From Salvia splendens (taxonomy: Eukaryota > Streptophyta > Magnoliopsida > Lamiales > Lamiaceae), in NCBI RefSeq assembly GCF_004379255.2, contig NC_056042.1, positions 34,079,928 through 34,143,927 of the forward strand: a DNA stretch of 64,000 bases, given 5' to 3'. The translations under genes were made by a program, and so were the position numbers. Positions 53,701 to 64,000 of this stretch are shown here, piece after piece. The notes beneath the pieces are model-generated. The model was given only the letters and a program-made list of their open reading frames with translations, searched no databases and was not told the DNA's origin. Numbering within the stretch: the first letter of the stretch is position 1; each line of letters starts with the position of its first letter.

Positions 53701-55287
53701 TAAATTTGGGAAAGCCCAATTGCAAAAACTAGAAATATTTTTATTTCCAAAGGCTTGAAAGTGTGGCCGTAATTTCAAACTGGTAAGTTTTGACTTTTTT
53801 TGCAATTACCCCTTACTATGTGTCGTGGGGCATTCCCAAGGGCAACTTATATGGCCTTGGTTAGACCTGTTCATGGTCCCTGACAAAATCATTGTGCACA
53901 TAGGTTTTTATGCCCCCCTACCTATCTATGATCATTGACATGGTCCTACTTTCAAATCAGCAATCGATCACTTTTGCTAAGCACACAAATAAAGCATAAA
54001 AAGCAATAGTTTTAAATAGCTAAACTTTGTCATTAACACTTGAGCTTTATTTGTTTTGCTATATGGCAAACTGGGAGGGACTTGCATTTTGACTTCTTTA
54101 TGCTAGCCAAGTTGTAATTACACAACGGCTTTTATAATTTGCTTGAGTAATTATTGTAATTAAGTTGCTAACTCCATTAAAAAAAGTTTGCTCGAGTTTC
54201 TTTGCAATGAGTATAGCAGCTAGAGAAAGAGATGGTTATGAATTTTTGTGATCTTCATAAGACATTAACGTCTTCCCTTGCTACCACATAAGGAAACTAC
54301 CATGATACTGTTGTCGTATTTTTACGTTGCTGACCATTCTAAGAAGCCTCTTTAGGCAGTTCTTTGTTTGACTGTGAAGTCTTTGGTTCGTCATGTGTAA
54401 ATGCATAATCTTCAGATATTTGTGGAGTATAGTTGCTTGATCTCCTAAAAACTCATTGCTGTGTTGTAACAGGTTATCTGTCCATTTATCCTAGATCAAT
54501 TTTATTGGGCCGAGAGAATGTTCTGGCTGGGTGTCGCCTCTGAGCCACTCAATGCTAGTTCCGTGCTCCCGGATAAAGACGATGATAGCTGCATATCAGG
54601 AGCTGCTAATGTGCTCGTTCAGGCAATCAATAAGGCATTGTCTCCCCAGGTCAAATCGCGTGCAAAAGAGATTGCTGATAGAATTTCCATTGAGGTAATC
54701 GCGTATCATCCTTAATATTGAATGAAAAAAGTCGAACAACTAAAGGATTTGCATTCACAACCAGTATAAAATACTCCCTCCGTCCCATTAAATATGCAAC
54801 ATTTGCTTTTCGGCACAGGATTTTATGTAGTGTTGTTTTGTGAGTGAATGAAGAGAGAGTAAAGTAAGAGAGAAGAAAAAGTAGAGAGGGTATTGTTTCC
54901 ATTTTCAGAAACGTTTCATTTTTAATGGGACAGACCAAAAAGGAAAACGTTTCATTTCTAATGGGACAGAGGGAGTAGAAAATTTGACATCATTTTTCAG
55001 ATAGGGAGATAGTATGTTGGTTGGATTAGCAAGTGGGCTTTAATTTAGCCTCTTGCAATGAAGTTTCCTTCTTCGACTAAAGAAAACGTCTCTCTTAATT
55101 TTAGCTCTTCTCAACTATTTTTCTATGTCTGCAAAATAATTGTTCCACCCTTTACTATCGAAGATTTGTAATTTGTCTCAAACTATTTTTCTGCGTCCGG
55201 TCCTGCTTATCGATGATTTGAATTACTCAGGATGGTGTTTCAACAGCTTTGCGGATAATCAAAGAAGAAATTATCGGAGCAAAGTGA
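47761..55287 (+). CDS. UGT80-type (sterol glucosyltransferase-like) GT1 glycosyltransferase
   Basis: Fifteen exons, 509 residues: 47761-47826, 47907-47978, 48699-48792, 48973-49115, 49579-49649, 50171-50252, 50427-50528, 50650-50705, 51035-51069, 51476-51689, 52283-52498, 52827-52886, 52994-53033, 54473-54694, 55231-55287. The start MRTKPIAVFMAFGTKGDVYPIA carries the N-terminal glycine loop of GT-B enzymes of the GT1/UGT80 type. The C-terminal sugar-donor region reads AAVIHHGGSGTTAAALHAGV (His400/His401) and CPFILDQFYWAERMFWLGVA. There is no long N-terminal extension as in UGT80A/B sterol glucosyltransferases, so it resembles the shorter plant UGT80C-like branch. The acceptor is probably a sterol or similar lipid but is not proven. 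Introns contain a Stowaway MITE, two tandem repeats and a duplicated splice-acceptor region. Confidence 0.9.
48022..48154. repeat. Imperfect tandem duplication in UGT80 intron 2
   Basis: Two copies start TTCTGTTGCAGTTAA at 48022 and 48085 and both end in GAAGTGCATATACAT. Each copy contains a TTGCAG that could act as a decoy acceptor. Confidence 0.8.
51168..51195 (+). repeat. Duplicated copy of the exon 10 acceptor and exon start
   Basis: The 28 bp here match 51465-51492 with one mismatch and contain ATAG|GTTACTGGCCATCTG. The real exon 10 begins at 51476. This upstream copy soon runs into an in-frame TGA if used. Confidence 0.85.
52120..52224. repeat. 25 bp tandem repeat in UGT80 intron 10
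   Basis: ACACACTATTTACTAAGTTG with TATAG-like edges repeats at 52120-52144 and 52145-52169, with a diverged third copy at 52200-52224. Confidence 0.8.
54774..54975. mobile_element. Stowaway-type MITE in the last UGT80 intron
   Basis: 202 bp, starting CTCCCTCCGTCCCATTAA and ending TTAATGGGACAGAGGGAG-like (TCTAATGGGACAGAGGGAG), with TA at both flanks (54772-54773 and 54976-54977). Confidence 0.9.
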
Positions 55288-56012
55288 TGCCAACTTTTAG
55301 TAAGTATATTGCAGCTTAATTTCCTTAGATTAAGGTGGTTGTGTGTGACAATATTATTGTAACTGAATTTCTTTTTAATATTTTGCTTTTCTATTCATAA
55401 TGACCCAACAAAAAAGCTACAAGCACTAATTTGCAATTGAAGATTATCGACTAATAAAGATGGTTGGTAATTACTTTTTTGGCATGAATTTGAAGACTTA
55501 ATGTTACTAGTTGTTTCGGTAAAAACCCAATTGTTAGGAAAAGTCTACTCTCTCACCAAAAGAGTCAAAAACACATCCTCACAAGTCCACAACTAGTGAG
55601 AAAAATGATTAATGTCGATTTGACCACACATAGTGGGTTGGTTAAAAATATTTATTGCAAAATTAAATTCTAAAGACAAAGAAGCACCAATTGTCTAGTG
55701 ATGGGCAAACCCCACAATATGTCAGTTCTGGCAATTGAGGAAAAACATTGAGTGCAATAAGTTCACAAAACCATCCCACATGGTGCGCAGACTTCGACAA
55801 TTGATATCCGAGGGTTAACGATGGATCTAGTGAACATAACTCGAAGACATTGAATTTGTTGGTGTTAGCTCCAAAGGCTGGATTTAATCGAGTTTTTCGA
55901 CTCTTATGGGTTGGTGATGGAGTCGGTCGGACTCGCTACTCTCTGACTCCACTTGGATGTGTCATTGTTGGTTACTCGTTTGTTGTGAAGGATGAAAGTG
56001 TGTTATATTATA

Positions 56013-56284
56013 CTCCATCCATCTCACCACAAGTTATCAACTTTTCATTTTGGGTTGTCTCACCACAAGTGATCAATTTTATTTTTTAATAAAAAATAAA
56101 ACTTTATTCTCTCTCTTACTTTATTCTCTCTCTTACTTTATTCGCCTCTTCTTACTTTATTCTTTCTTTATCTCTCTTACTTTTTCCTCTCTCATACTTT
56201 ATTTTCTCCAATTTAACTCAATATATATTATTTCTTAAATCTCGTGCCCAATAGAAATCCATCACTTGCGGTGGGACAAGAAAG
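56013..56284. mobile_element. Degenerate Stowaway-like MITE
   Basis: Starts CTCCATCCATCTCACCAC and ends GCGGTGGGACAAGAAAG, with TA on both sides. The middle holds a pyrimidine-rich CTCTCTTACTTTATT repeat. 272 bp. Confidence 0.65.
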
Positions 56285-56326
56285 TATATCCATGGTGTTT
56301 TGAGTCTTATTTGCTTCAATTATATA

Positions 56327-56542
56327 CTCCCTCCCCAAAGAATATGCACTTTGGGTTCGGCACGAGTTTTAATGCAAAATTGGTAAAATAAGAGAAAAAT
56401 AGAGATAAAAAAATAATTAAAGTATTGTTAGTGGAGAATGAGTCCTATCTAATTAGAGAGAAAATAGTTTCATTGGAAAGTGCATATTCTTATAGGATGG
56501 ACTAAAAAAGAAATAGTGCATATTCTTGTGGGATGAAGGGAG
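56327..56542. mobile_element. Stowaway-like MITE
   Basis: Starts CTCCCTCCCCAAAGAATATG and ends TATTCTTGTGGGATGAAGGGAG, with flanking TA. It lies only 42 bp from the previous element. 216 bp. Confidence 0.75.
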
Positions 56543-57128
56543 TATTATGTATGTCTGCTTGTTCTGAGATATTATGATTAGTCTTATAAGGTTTGAAAAT
56601 CTCATCCTTAACTATCCCAGCCACGTATAAAATTTGCCACCTTAACTGTCCTTAAAGGTTGCTCAAATTGAAGTGTTTCATTAAAACAAATTATGTATAC
56701 GATTTAAAATAAATAAAAAAAACTTAAATTCATAATTTAATATTCCGATTTCAAAAGTTATAGAATTTGATCGAAGTAAATGATTTGAAACGACTATTAT
56801 CTCTGTTTTGTTAATATTTAGTTTTAAATATTTTTAATTTTTCCCTTCGATCATAACGTATATATATTGTTTAAATATTTTATACAATTCAAAGACATCT
56901 CAATAAAATATATCTTACACTAAAATCTCATTATTCTAAAGATATTAGGTACTAGTACTATCCACATGATTTTATATGTTGATTGATGAGCCAACATTGA
57001 AGACTGGATATGATTTAAAATAGAAGAACATATGAATTTTCTTTACTCCATAGCGCTCTAGCCTCTTTTTCCTTTGAAAATTTATTGTGGGTCCACCATC
57101 AAAGACCAAAACCATGATTCCCATTGTC

Positions 57129-57135
57129 TATAAAT
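57129..57135 (+). promoter_or_regulatory. Candidate TATA box of the plantacyanin at 57244
   Basis: TATAAAT lies 115 bp upstream of the ATG, a normal plant spacing given a leader of about 80 bases. Confidence 0.55.
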
Positions 57136-57243
57136 CAACCAATTTGCAGTTAGATTGTACCACTACACATCTAGATAGTAGTGTATCTTTGAGTGAGTGA
57201 GAGAGTATATTGTAGCGTGTGTTTCTTGAGTGAGAGAGAGAAG

Positions 57244-58037
57244 ATGGCTATGGGAAGAGGCAGTGCGATAGTTATTGCTATGATGCTAGTGGGTATGCTT
57301 ATGGTGTCTCAAGTGGCCGAAGCCGCCACCTACACGGTGGGTGGCACCGGCGGCTGGACCTTCAACGTCGCCGCTTGGCCCAAAGGCAAGCGCTTTAGGG
57401 CCGGCGACACCCTCGGTACGTCAAACTATCCTTTTTAACATTGCATATGAGGTCAAATGTATCAAATTTGAGACTCGAGATGAACTTACTTTTTCTCTCA
57501 TTCAAAAGTCGAACTCGCTAACTTCGTAGTTCAATAGATATTTACATGCTCACACACTCGTCACATCGACACTAGCTAGGGATTTGAACTCCCGACTTAT
57601 TGGTTGGAGGAGAAGTATCGACTGAGTTGCACATTGTTACTACTAAAGTTTTGTTTAAGTGTAAGTGTTTCTTAAGTCAAAAGCTTTAGATCCGAATTCA
57701 ACTTAACGCTTTTAAATGACACATGTAACACCCATTACTCGATTATTAACACTCACATTTTTAAACCTTTTTTCTAAAAATGCAAAAAATTGATTAAAGG
57801 GAAAAGTGTTTTATCAACTGAACTTCGTGTTTTTCAGTGTTCAACTACAACTCGGCCATTCACAACACCGTGCCGGTGGACAGGGCCGGCTACAACAGCT
57901 GCGCGGCCCCTTCGACTGCCAAAGCTTTTCAAACTGGGAAAGATCAGATTAAGCTAAAAAAGGGACTGAATTTCTTCATCTGCAGTATTCCTGGCCACTG
58001 CCAATCTGGAATGAAGATTGCTGTTAATGCTGTGTGA
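57244..58037 (+). CDS. Plantacyanin (basic blue copper protein)
   Basis: Two exons, 57244-57415 and 57838-58037, give 123 residues. A signal peptide (hydrophobic core at about 8-25) ends near AEA|ATYTVGG. The mature 96-residue domain has the same length and numbering as cucumber basic protein. The type I copper ligands are His66, Cys106, His111 and Met116 (mature 39, 79, 84, 89), and the disulfide pair is Cys79-Cys112. Plantacyanins are secreted phytocyanins without a GPI tail; Arabidopsis and lily members act in the pistil transmitting tract and pollen-tube guidance. The split phase-1 intron after GDTL is typical of the family. All key residues are present, so the gene looks functional. Confidence 0.95.
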
Positions 58038-59148
58038 TTTTGTCATACAACGTCAAATTAATCTCCCACTATTTGATGGAGAGGTGTTAATAAATTATAA
58101 TGTAGTGTTTTACTATATAACTAATTATCAACTTTAGTTTTTGAGTTAATTTGAGTGGGGTTACTCTAGTTAGTATTATGTGTATTCCCATGGGATATAT
58201 GCAAGTTGTTTACTGCTTTTGAATTGTTGTTACCACTACTTTTTGGTGACAATGATTGACAGATATTGCTACGATGCGTGTAAGTTGTCACTTTGCTTTT
58301 GTTTTCTTATTTCTATATTGTTTTAAATACTATAACGCTTGTTTTGTTGTTATATTGATTTCTTATATTATACAATATTATACGATACACTTCAAATAAT
58401 ATTCTACTCAAAAATAAGTAAAGTACAAAAATATCTCTTCTCTTTGAATCGTTTTTTGAACAATGAAATCCCTAATGCTAAAAAACGTTACTTTTTGTTG
58501 TTGTTGCTTATACGGTGAACTATATTGTTATGCTAGTTTGGCATTTTTGACTTGATATTATGTACGGAGTAAATTTAAGTCTTTTACTATTTTGTCCGAA
58601 GATTGCTGCAGACTAAAGATCGGCTTGTCATAACATTAATTGGCTTGAAATTATCGAAGAATCACTTTGTTACACATGAAAACCTTTCTCCCAAGTAAAA
58701 ACACTTTACGTTATTTATTCAATCGAACACCATTCATAAAACATATATTATCTCTTATCTGTAGACTAATTAAGTTGTATACTTGAAATAGAAATTAAAA
58801 GTGTCGAAATTATGTACTCCTCCATATACTAGCTGATGCTGAATCATTATTAAAAATTTGATTAATACTGTCGCTGAAGTTGCTCACAAATACAAATCAA
58901 CTATTGTGCAATAATGAGTTGAGGATCTTACAAATAAAGTGTTTTAACTATTTCAAGAACCCAACAAACAAATTAAAATAGTTGGATTGGAAATTATGAG
59001 AGGTAAAGAATCACTTGATCATATACAATAAGAAAGGAACACTCTATTATTTGCCTTTCAATTCTCTCATGCATTCTTTCACACTCCATTTACCCATAAT
59101 ATATAATCCATTCAAAAATTTGAAGAACACTCATTCACTAAGCTATAC
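58038..59148. other. AT-rich spacer
   Basis: No gene, element end or clear repeat seen between the first plantacyanin and the thaumatin-like pseudogene. Confidence 0.6.
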
Positions 59149-60032
59149 ATGGCATTGGTCATCAGTCTTGGAACATTTTTTCTCATCATTTTTCTATTCA
59201 TAACATCCTCATATAAAATTTCGCAGATTATCATTCTCATTCTCATTCTATGTTGTTGTATCTTGTCTAGTTAGCACCCGCCATTCTAAAAAATTCAAAT
59301 TTTAGCCAAAACCTATCTATTTTTCTGCATTCGCCCGTGCTTGCTCTGATACATATTACTACAGAATGCACGAACATCACAATCATCAACAACTGCAACG
59401 AGACCATATGGCCCGGGATCCACCCGAGCAACTCTAGCATCGGAGGCTTCGCCCTCCGCCCCAACCAAACCGCCGTCTTCACCCCTCCGCCCGCCTGGCA
59501 CGGCCGCATATGGGCCCGCACAGCCTGCGACTTCGGCCGCAACGGCACGTGCCAAACGGGCGACTGCGGCCCTAGCCTCTCCGGTGCACCTCCCCGGGCC
59601 AACCCCCCGCCTCCATCGCCGAATTCTCCCTCGGCGGCCGCGGGGGCACGGACTACTACGACGTCAGCCTCGTCGACGGCTTCAACCTGCCCGTCCTCGT
59701 CATGCCGCTGGCGGGCGGCGGCAAGGGTAACTGCAGCTCGGCCGGGTGCGAGGCCGACCTACGGCCCGACTGCCCGCCCGAACTGGCTCTCAGGCCGGGC
59801 GGGCAGGCCGTGAGGTGCCGGAGCGCGTGCAACGCGTTCGACAAGGGTAATTGCATTTGCTCCGTTGCATATACACTTGCTGCCAGGGGCCTTCTCGACG
59901 CCGATGGCGTGTTCGCCGACGGATTATTCGAGAAGGTTTAAGGCCGCCTGCCCGGCGGCTTATAGCTTCGCTTATGATGATCCAACAAGCATCGTTACGT
60001 GCTCTGCTGCTGATTATATAGTCGCATTTTGA
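59149..60032 (+). pseudogene. Thaumatin-like (PR-5 type) protein, broken by frameshifts and an insertion
   Basis: A possible signal-peptide start lies at 59149 (MALVISLGTFFLIIFLF). The body begins after an acceptor-like TTACTACAG near 59362, with CTNITIINNCNETIWPGI, then WARTACDFGRNGTCQTGDCG. Later pieces in shifted frames show YYDVSLVDGFNLPVLVMPL, GNCSSAGCEADL and, at the end, [27 protein letters not shown] and the stop at 60030-60032. Breaks seen: a one-base frameshift near 59610 (run of C), a foreign segment of about 25 bases near 59852-59876 and a further frameshift near 59890. The body is much richer in GC than its surroundings. It could be a true pseudogene; assembly errors in GC-rich runs could explain the single-base lesions but not the insertion. 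Family members are secreted defence proteins. Confidence 0.85.
59851..59879 (+). repeat. 29 bp repeat, left copy, inside the thaumatin-like pseudogene
   Basis: Matches the reverse complement of 60576-60604 at 28 of 29 bases. The unit contains TTGCATTTGCTCCGTTGCAT. It coincides with the place where the thaumatin-like reading frame is disrupted. Confidence 0.9.
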
Positions 60033-60979
60033 TCTTCTAAGTAAGTCTATATATTGTGCAAATTAACAAATTAATTTTTCAATTAATTACAAGCTTTTAT
60101 GCATTGTGCAATTTCAAATGAGTTTGGTAAATTGGTTCAGAATATTTTGGATTTTGGCAGTTCTGGATTTTCAGATCGATTTGAATTGATCTGATCATCA
60201 CATGAAAATTCCAAATTCCAAAATTATTTTAGTAATATTAATATTAATTGACTTATTTGAATATCTTAATTGTCTAATTGGATATGTTATTTGATGGAGT
60301 ATATATTTTTTTATTTAAGGTGAAAAATGAGTTTAAAAGTTTCTCAATTTTCTGTTTTTGGATATTTTAAGCAATTTTCTTTCAGTTCTGATTTAATAAT
60401 TCGCATTTTAGATAGTTCGATTCCGTTCGTATACTTTAGAAATTTAAATTTGCAACATACTAAAATAAGTGGGGACAAAATTATTGCAAAAATAAGTATG
60501 AGCATAAAATTAGACCTTGTTTAATTAAATTGATCAATTTATGACTGTTGCAAGAACCAAACGGTGTCGTGACAACAAGCGTATATGCAACGGAGCAAAT
60601 GCAATGTTGAAGATGCAATTGTGGCGACTTCTCGCAATTGTAGCTGGAATTTTTGCACCAATTTTGATGTAATGAAATAATGAATATTGTTTTTTTTAAT
60701 CGAGATTTTGATTTATACATGATTTTTAAATTGGTTTTATTATTATTAGAGTCGATAATTTACTTCAAATTATAGTGTTATTTGTATTATAAAAATTAGA
60801 ATTTTATGTAAATTTAATATATAACGTTTGTTTTGATTTCAAAAGCTACCCTACCCCATAGAAAACATTGATCGCTTTATTAAAACATAATCTTTATCTA
60901 GAACGAGAAATGTAGCAAATTCAAATACTTAATGACATATTTAATTCAACCATAAGAAGATTGATGAATGAAATTTAAT
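60033..60979. other. Spacer between thaumatin-like pseudogene and second plantacyanin
   Basis: AT-rich, no gene seen; contains the inverted 29 bp repeat copy. The 3' end of the minus-strand plantacyanin lies at the right. Confidence 0.6.
60576..60604 (-). repeat. 29 bp repeat, right inverted copy
   Basis: Inverted copy of 59851-59879, about 700 bp away in AT-rich noncoding DNA. Confidence 0.9.
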
Positions 60980-61526
60980 TTAAGCAGCATTAGCAGCAAT
61001 CTTCATCCCAAATGCGCAGTGTTGAGTAAAGCCACAAATGAAGTAGTTTGAGCCTTTGCCTAGAGTTACTACGTCGTTACCGGAGGCATACGTTTTTGCG
61101 TTTCCGGGCACAATGCAAGCATCGTAGCTAGCCTTGTCCACAACCACCACATTGTGGGTACCCGGTGTGTACTTGAAAACTTCAACCAAGTATCAAAGTA
61201 GTCATTGTTAGATTTATTTATAGGAATATACATATTGGAGTACTAGCAAATTTTATGAAAAATAATTATGTAAAATCAAAAAATATGACATTAAAAAAAA
61301 TTCAAAGGTTGTGACAAAATATTGTATTTTTGTCCAAAATTTATAATTCGGTTATAGGGGTATACATACCTAGAGTGTCGCCTGCCTTAAATCTTTTGCT
61401 ATTTTCCCAGCCGGCGACGTTGAACTTCCAACCCGACGCGTCTCCGACTGTGTAGCTTGTGGCAAACGCCGGGCTGCTGTGAATCAACACACTGAGAAGC
61501 ACTATTCCGGCAACGATTGAGTTCAT
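60980..61526 (-). CDS. Plantacyanin (basic blue copper protein), second copy
   Basis: Two exons, 61370-61526 and 60980-61179, give 118 residues. The ATG at 61526 is used because the frame extends upstream only through a TTG. A signal peptide of about 22 residues (AGIVLLSVLIHSSPAFA) precedes TSYTVGDASGW. The copper ligands are His61, Cys101, His106 and Met111, with disulfide Cys74-Cys107. The intron sits at the same place and phase (GDTL|V) as in the copy at 57244. The two proteins are clearly diverged (FTQHCAFGMK here, IPGHCQSGMK there), so this is not a recent duplication. The acceptor GGTTGAAG|TTTTC is unremarkable. Expected to be secreted and functional. Confidence 0.94.
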
Positions 61527-63268
61527 TTTTATGAACAATTGTTTGTTATCTTAATGAATACTATGAATTAGTGAGGATTGGGTAATGGCATTTGGGTTTA
61601 GGTAGGCCTACTGTTTATGTAGTGCTTGAATTGAGTCATTTTGGGTATCAATTTTATTTGATTTTTGAAATTAAACACAATATTTTGTCGATACGCTTCT
61701 TTGTAATAATAAAGAAATGTCTAAATACACGTGACAAAAAAAATAGTTGTGAATTAATCAGCATGAATTAATTAGAATAGAGTTTTCGGCAATTTGCATT
61801 AATGCTGAGTGCACAAATGTGTAGGAATGGAAAAATCTAATTAATGATTTGTCTGGCAAAGAATAATCAGGTAAAGATATATTAATGAAATATGCCAATG
61901 TACTCTATCCCACTCATAAAAATAAATAATTTTTATCATTTTGGGCTGTCACATGAAACAACAACTTCTATTTTATGAAAAATTTTCACTCCAATCATTT
62001 TTTCTTTCTATCTACAAATTGTGCATTAAAAATTATTATTTTAAAAATAGTCTATTTTTATAGGATAAATGAAGCATTATATTGGATCAAACTACATATT
62101 TACATGCTCTTCGTGAATTTACTTGTGTCATCATATAATAATCCAGAAATTGCAATAGAAAAGAAAAAAGGGAGGTTTGTGATGATTTTTCAATCTTTTC
62201 TATGTTCCACAGAAAACTAAATGCCACAAGTGAAGATATCCTTCCATATTAGTACACAATATTTTAATAACCACGCATGAGTCAAAATTATTAGGCCTCA
62301 AGACTTATTAAAATAAAATATAGTACTTGATATTATTTAAGTATAATTTAGATTATCGTATCAATTTACACCACGTCAAAGTTGCTATGCTGGATTTCAC
62401 AAATTAATATTATTCTGGGCATATCGGGCCTTAAACACAATATTTTGCCAATCTAATCTTACAAAGAATAATATGGTGAAGTTATACTACTTCTTGTCAT
62501 AACAAAAATTTGTCTAACTAAATACATGCTCAAAAAAGTAAGTGGGAATTAATAACCGTGGGGAGTACATACAAGTGGGGTTGGTGAAATCCTTTTTAAT
62601 TAAGAATAAAGATTTTACATAATTTATTTTTTTTCTTCTTCTAATATGTAATGAATTTTACTTAACTTTTCTTTTGTAGGACATCTTTAAGTTATATTCT
62701 TTGAAAATCGAGAAAATTACGTGTGTAGTAAAAATTAATGTTGCGATTTCTTTATTTTCATATTAAAAACAAGAGTTTAACAATTTGTTATGCATTCTTT
62801 TCATTCTAATAGGATGATTTAATAATATTATGATGTATTGGACTGAATAATATGAATAAGAAAAAGTGATAAAAACAATGAAATATATTTTGTTTGTCGT
62901 AATTATAATATGAGTATGAGCTTACACTAATAATTCCACCTTCGGATAGCTTACAAGTGTTTAATTAACATGTCGATATTCTGAATTTTTTTCATCGCAT
63001 CAAATTATATTAATTAAAATTCGATTATATATAATACATCCCGTACATTTATTTTTATTTGACTTAACAGTTTATAGTGGATTAATTATTTCACACGTTT
63101 TTTTAACTTGAAAAGGAAGCTTAGAGCCAAAGTTTAATGTTATTATGTTACCTTTTGATTCCCTTTTGATAAAAAGCTTATAGTAATTTTTTTTATACTA
63201 CTCCGGTGCGGATTTCCACAAACATGGCGTGCGGCGGGGTTCTTAACGATGATGATGCAACTCCCGTG
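61527..63268. other. AT-rich spacer, plantacyanin promoter side
   Basis: No gene is seen. The left end is the promoter of the minus-strand plantacyanin. No element ends were recognised. Confidence 0.6.
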
Positions 63269-63457
63269 CACCCGCTGCCTATGGACCATCCATGCCACCC
63301 TCAGTATTAGCTTCGACTTTTGAAGAAAATGGGGTGGTGCCTATTCCCCTGCTATGCATGTGGTGCCACTGAGAAAGGGGACTCTTACATCTGCACCCTC
63401 TGTGACTATTGGATACACAAGAGTTGCACGCTCCTCCCACCGTTTGCGGCGTCTTAA
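63269..63457 (+). pseudogene. DC1 (Cys/His-rich C1) domain fragment
   Basis: One frame reads HPLPMDHPCHPQY, a TAG at 63308-63310, then continues to CYACGATEKGDSYICTLCDY and WIHKSC before a TAA at 63455-63457. The Cx2C...YxCxxCxxxxHxxC pattern is a plant DC1 zinc-binding domain. Full DC1 proteins have several such domains over 400-700 residues. Only one is found here, with an in-frame stop and no start, so it is a gene relic. Confidence 0.7.
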
Positions 63458-64000
63458 CGGCTAAGTTGTGTTGCATATGCCACAATCAAAACCATATTTG
63501 ATGTACTCAGATGGAGGATAAAAGGCTATAGAGAGGGAGAGAGTGGACGAGGTGATAATATATTCTACTTCTCCGTCCGTTAGTGCATGTCTCATTTTAA
63601 CATTTTAGTCCATTCACCATTACTTCTCTTATTTTACTTTTAATATACTCTCTTCTGTTAGTCCACAGCTAGTAATCTACTTTGATTTCAGTAAATTTTT
63701 CTCATGTGGTAAATTTTTTCTTGATAGCAAAATGATGCATATCACTACATTTCAAATTAGTAGTATAGTATAGGATAGAGACTAATATTAGTAGATAATC
63801 CAAAATAAAAATATAAAATTGTTTATTTTATGGATGAAAGTAGTAATGATAGAACTTTATATACACCAATACACAATAATGATAAATCATTTTATAAATA
63901 ACGAGCTGCGGAGTGTTTTATTGCTAACTCAATACTTAATTGCTAACTATAATTAAAGAGTAAAGGCCAAAATTGGTCCTGAACATATGCCCATTTTACG
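63458..64000. other. AT-rich sequence at the right edge
   Basis: No gene seen. CTTCTCCGTCCGTTAGTGCA at about 63568 resembles one end of a Stowaway-type MITE, but no matching second end was found. Confidence 0.4.

Larger units (their letters stand above)
55288..57128. other. Spacer between UGT80 and plantacyanin genes, with two MITEs
   Basis: No gene seen. Two Stowaway-like elements lie at 56013-56284 and 56327-56542. The remainder is AT-rich and ends in the plantacyanin promoter. Confidence 0.6.

Noticed and set aside
59267..59602. Open frames on the minus strand, 59267-59602
   Set aside because: GC-rich shadows of the thaumatin-like pseudogene; the plus strand carries the family motifs.
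61527..61538. Four-residue upstream extension of the second plantacyanin
   Set aside because: The extension begins at TTG; the ATG at 61526 gives a normal signal peptide.

Overview
This 64 kb window is nuclear DNA of a flowering plant. The genes have many small exons and GT-AG introns. The spacers are AT-rich and carry Stowaway-type MITEs and an hAT element. Several families are plant-specific (plantacyanin, DUF1644, DC1, LEA-2/NHL). I think a core eudicot, possibly Lamiales, but the clade is a guess. No tRNA, rRNA, CRISPR array or operon was seen. All gene models were spliced by hand, with reading phase checked across every junction.

Layout, left to right. 1-2900: transposon debris, namely a broken Harbinger-type Myb/SANT ORF and an LTR-retrotransposon remnant. 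4481-8046 (-): LEA-2/NHL-like membrane protein, whose last 29 codons lie beyond a 2.9 kb intron full of MITEs. 9267-12639 (-): pinin-like splicing-associated protein in 10 exons. 13891-18817 (-): vasculin-like protein whose fourth coding exon is split by a 1680 bp hAT element with a perfect 8 bp target duplication. 20808-24586 (-): NDC80 kinetochore protein. 25410-28598 (+): MSI1-type WD40 histone chaperone, divergent from NDC80 across an 823 bp shared promoter. 32596-33660 (+): DUF1644 zinc-binding protein with a 1.56 kb leader intron. 34630-46323 (-): separase, 27 coding exons, about 2045 residues, with His and Cys catalytic residues present. 47761-55287 (+): UGT80-type glycosyltransferase in 15 exons. 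57244-58037 (+) and 60980-61526 (-): two secreted plantacyanins facing each other around a broken thaumatin-like gene (59149-60032). 63269-63457 (+): a DC1-domain relic.

Three genes within 26 kb act in mitosis or chromatin: NDC80 (kinetochore-microtubule attachment), MSI1 (chromatin assembly and Polycomb) and separase (cohesin cleavage). The NDC80/MSI1 divergent promoter contains a facing pair of TGGGCT motifs of the kind found in promoters of proliferating-cell genes. The shared theme is real; co-regulation is inference.

The most notable observation is the hAT insertion in the vasculin-like gene. The two exon halves rejoin in frame if the element and one target copy are removed. As it stands, the allele reads into the element and loses the conserved C-terminus. 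A donor-like site in one element end and an AG exactly at the other end could together splice out nearly all of the element in frame, which RNA data could test.
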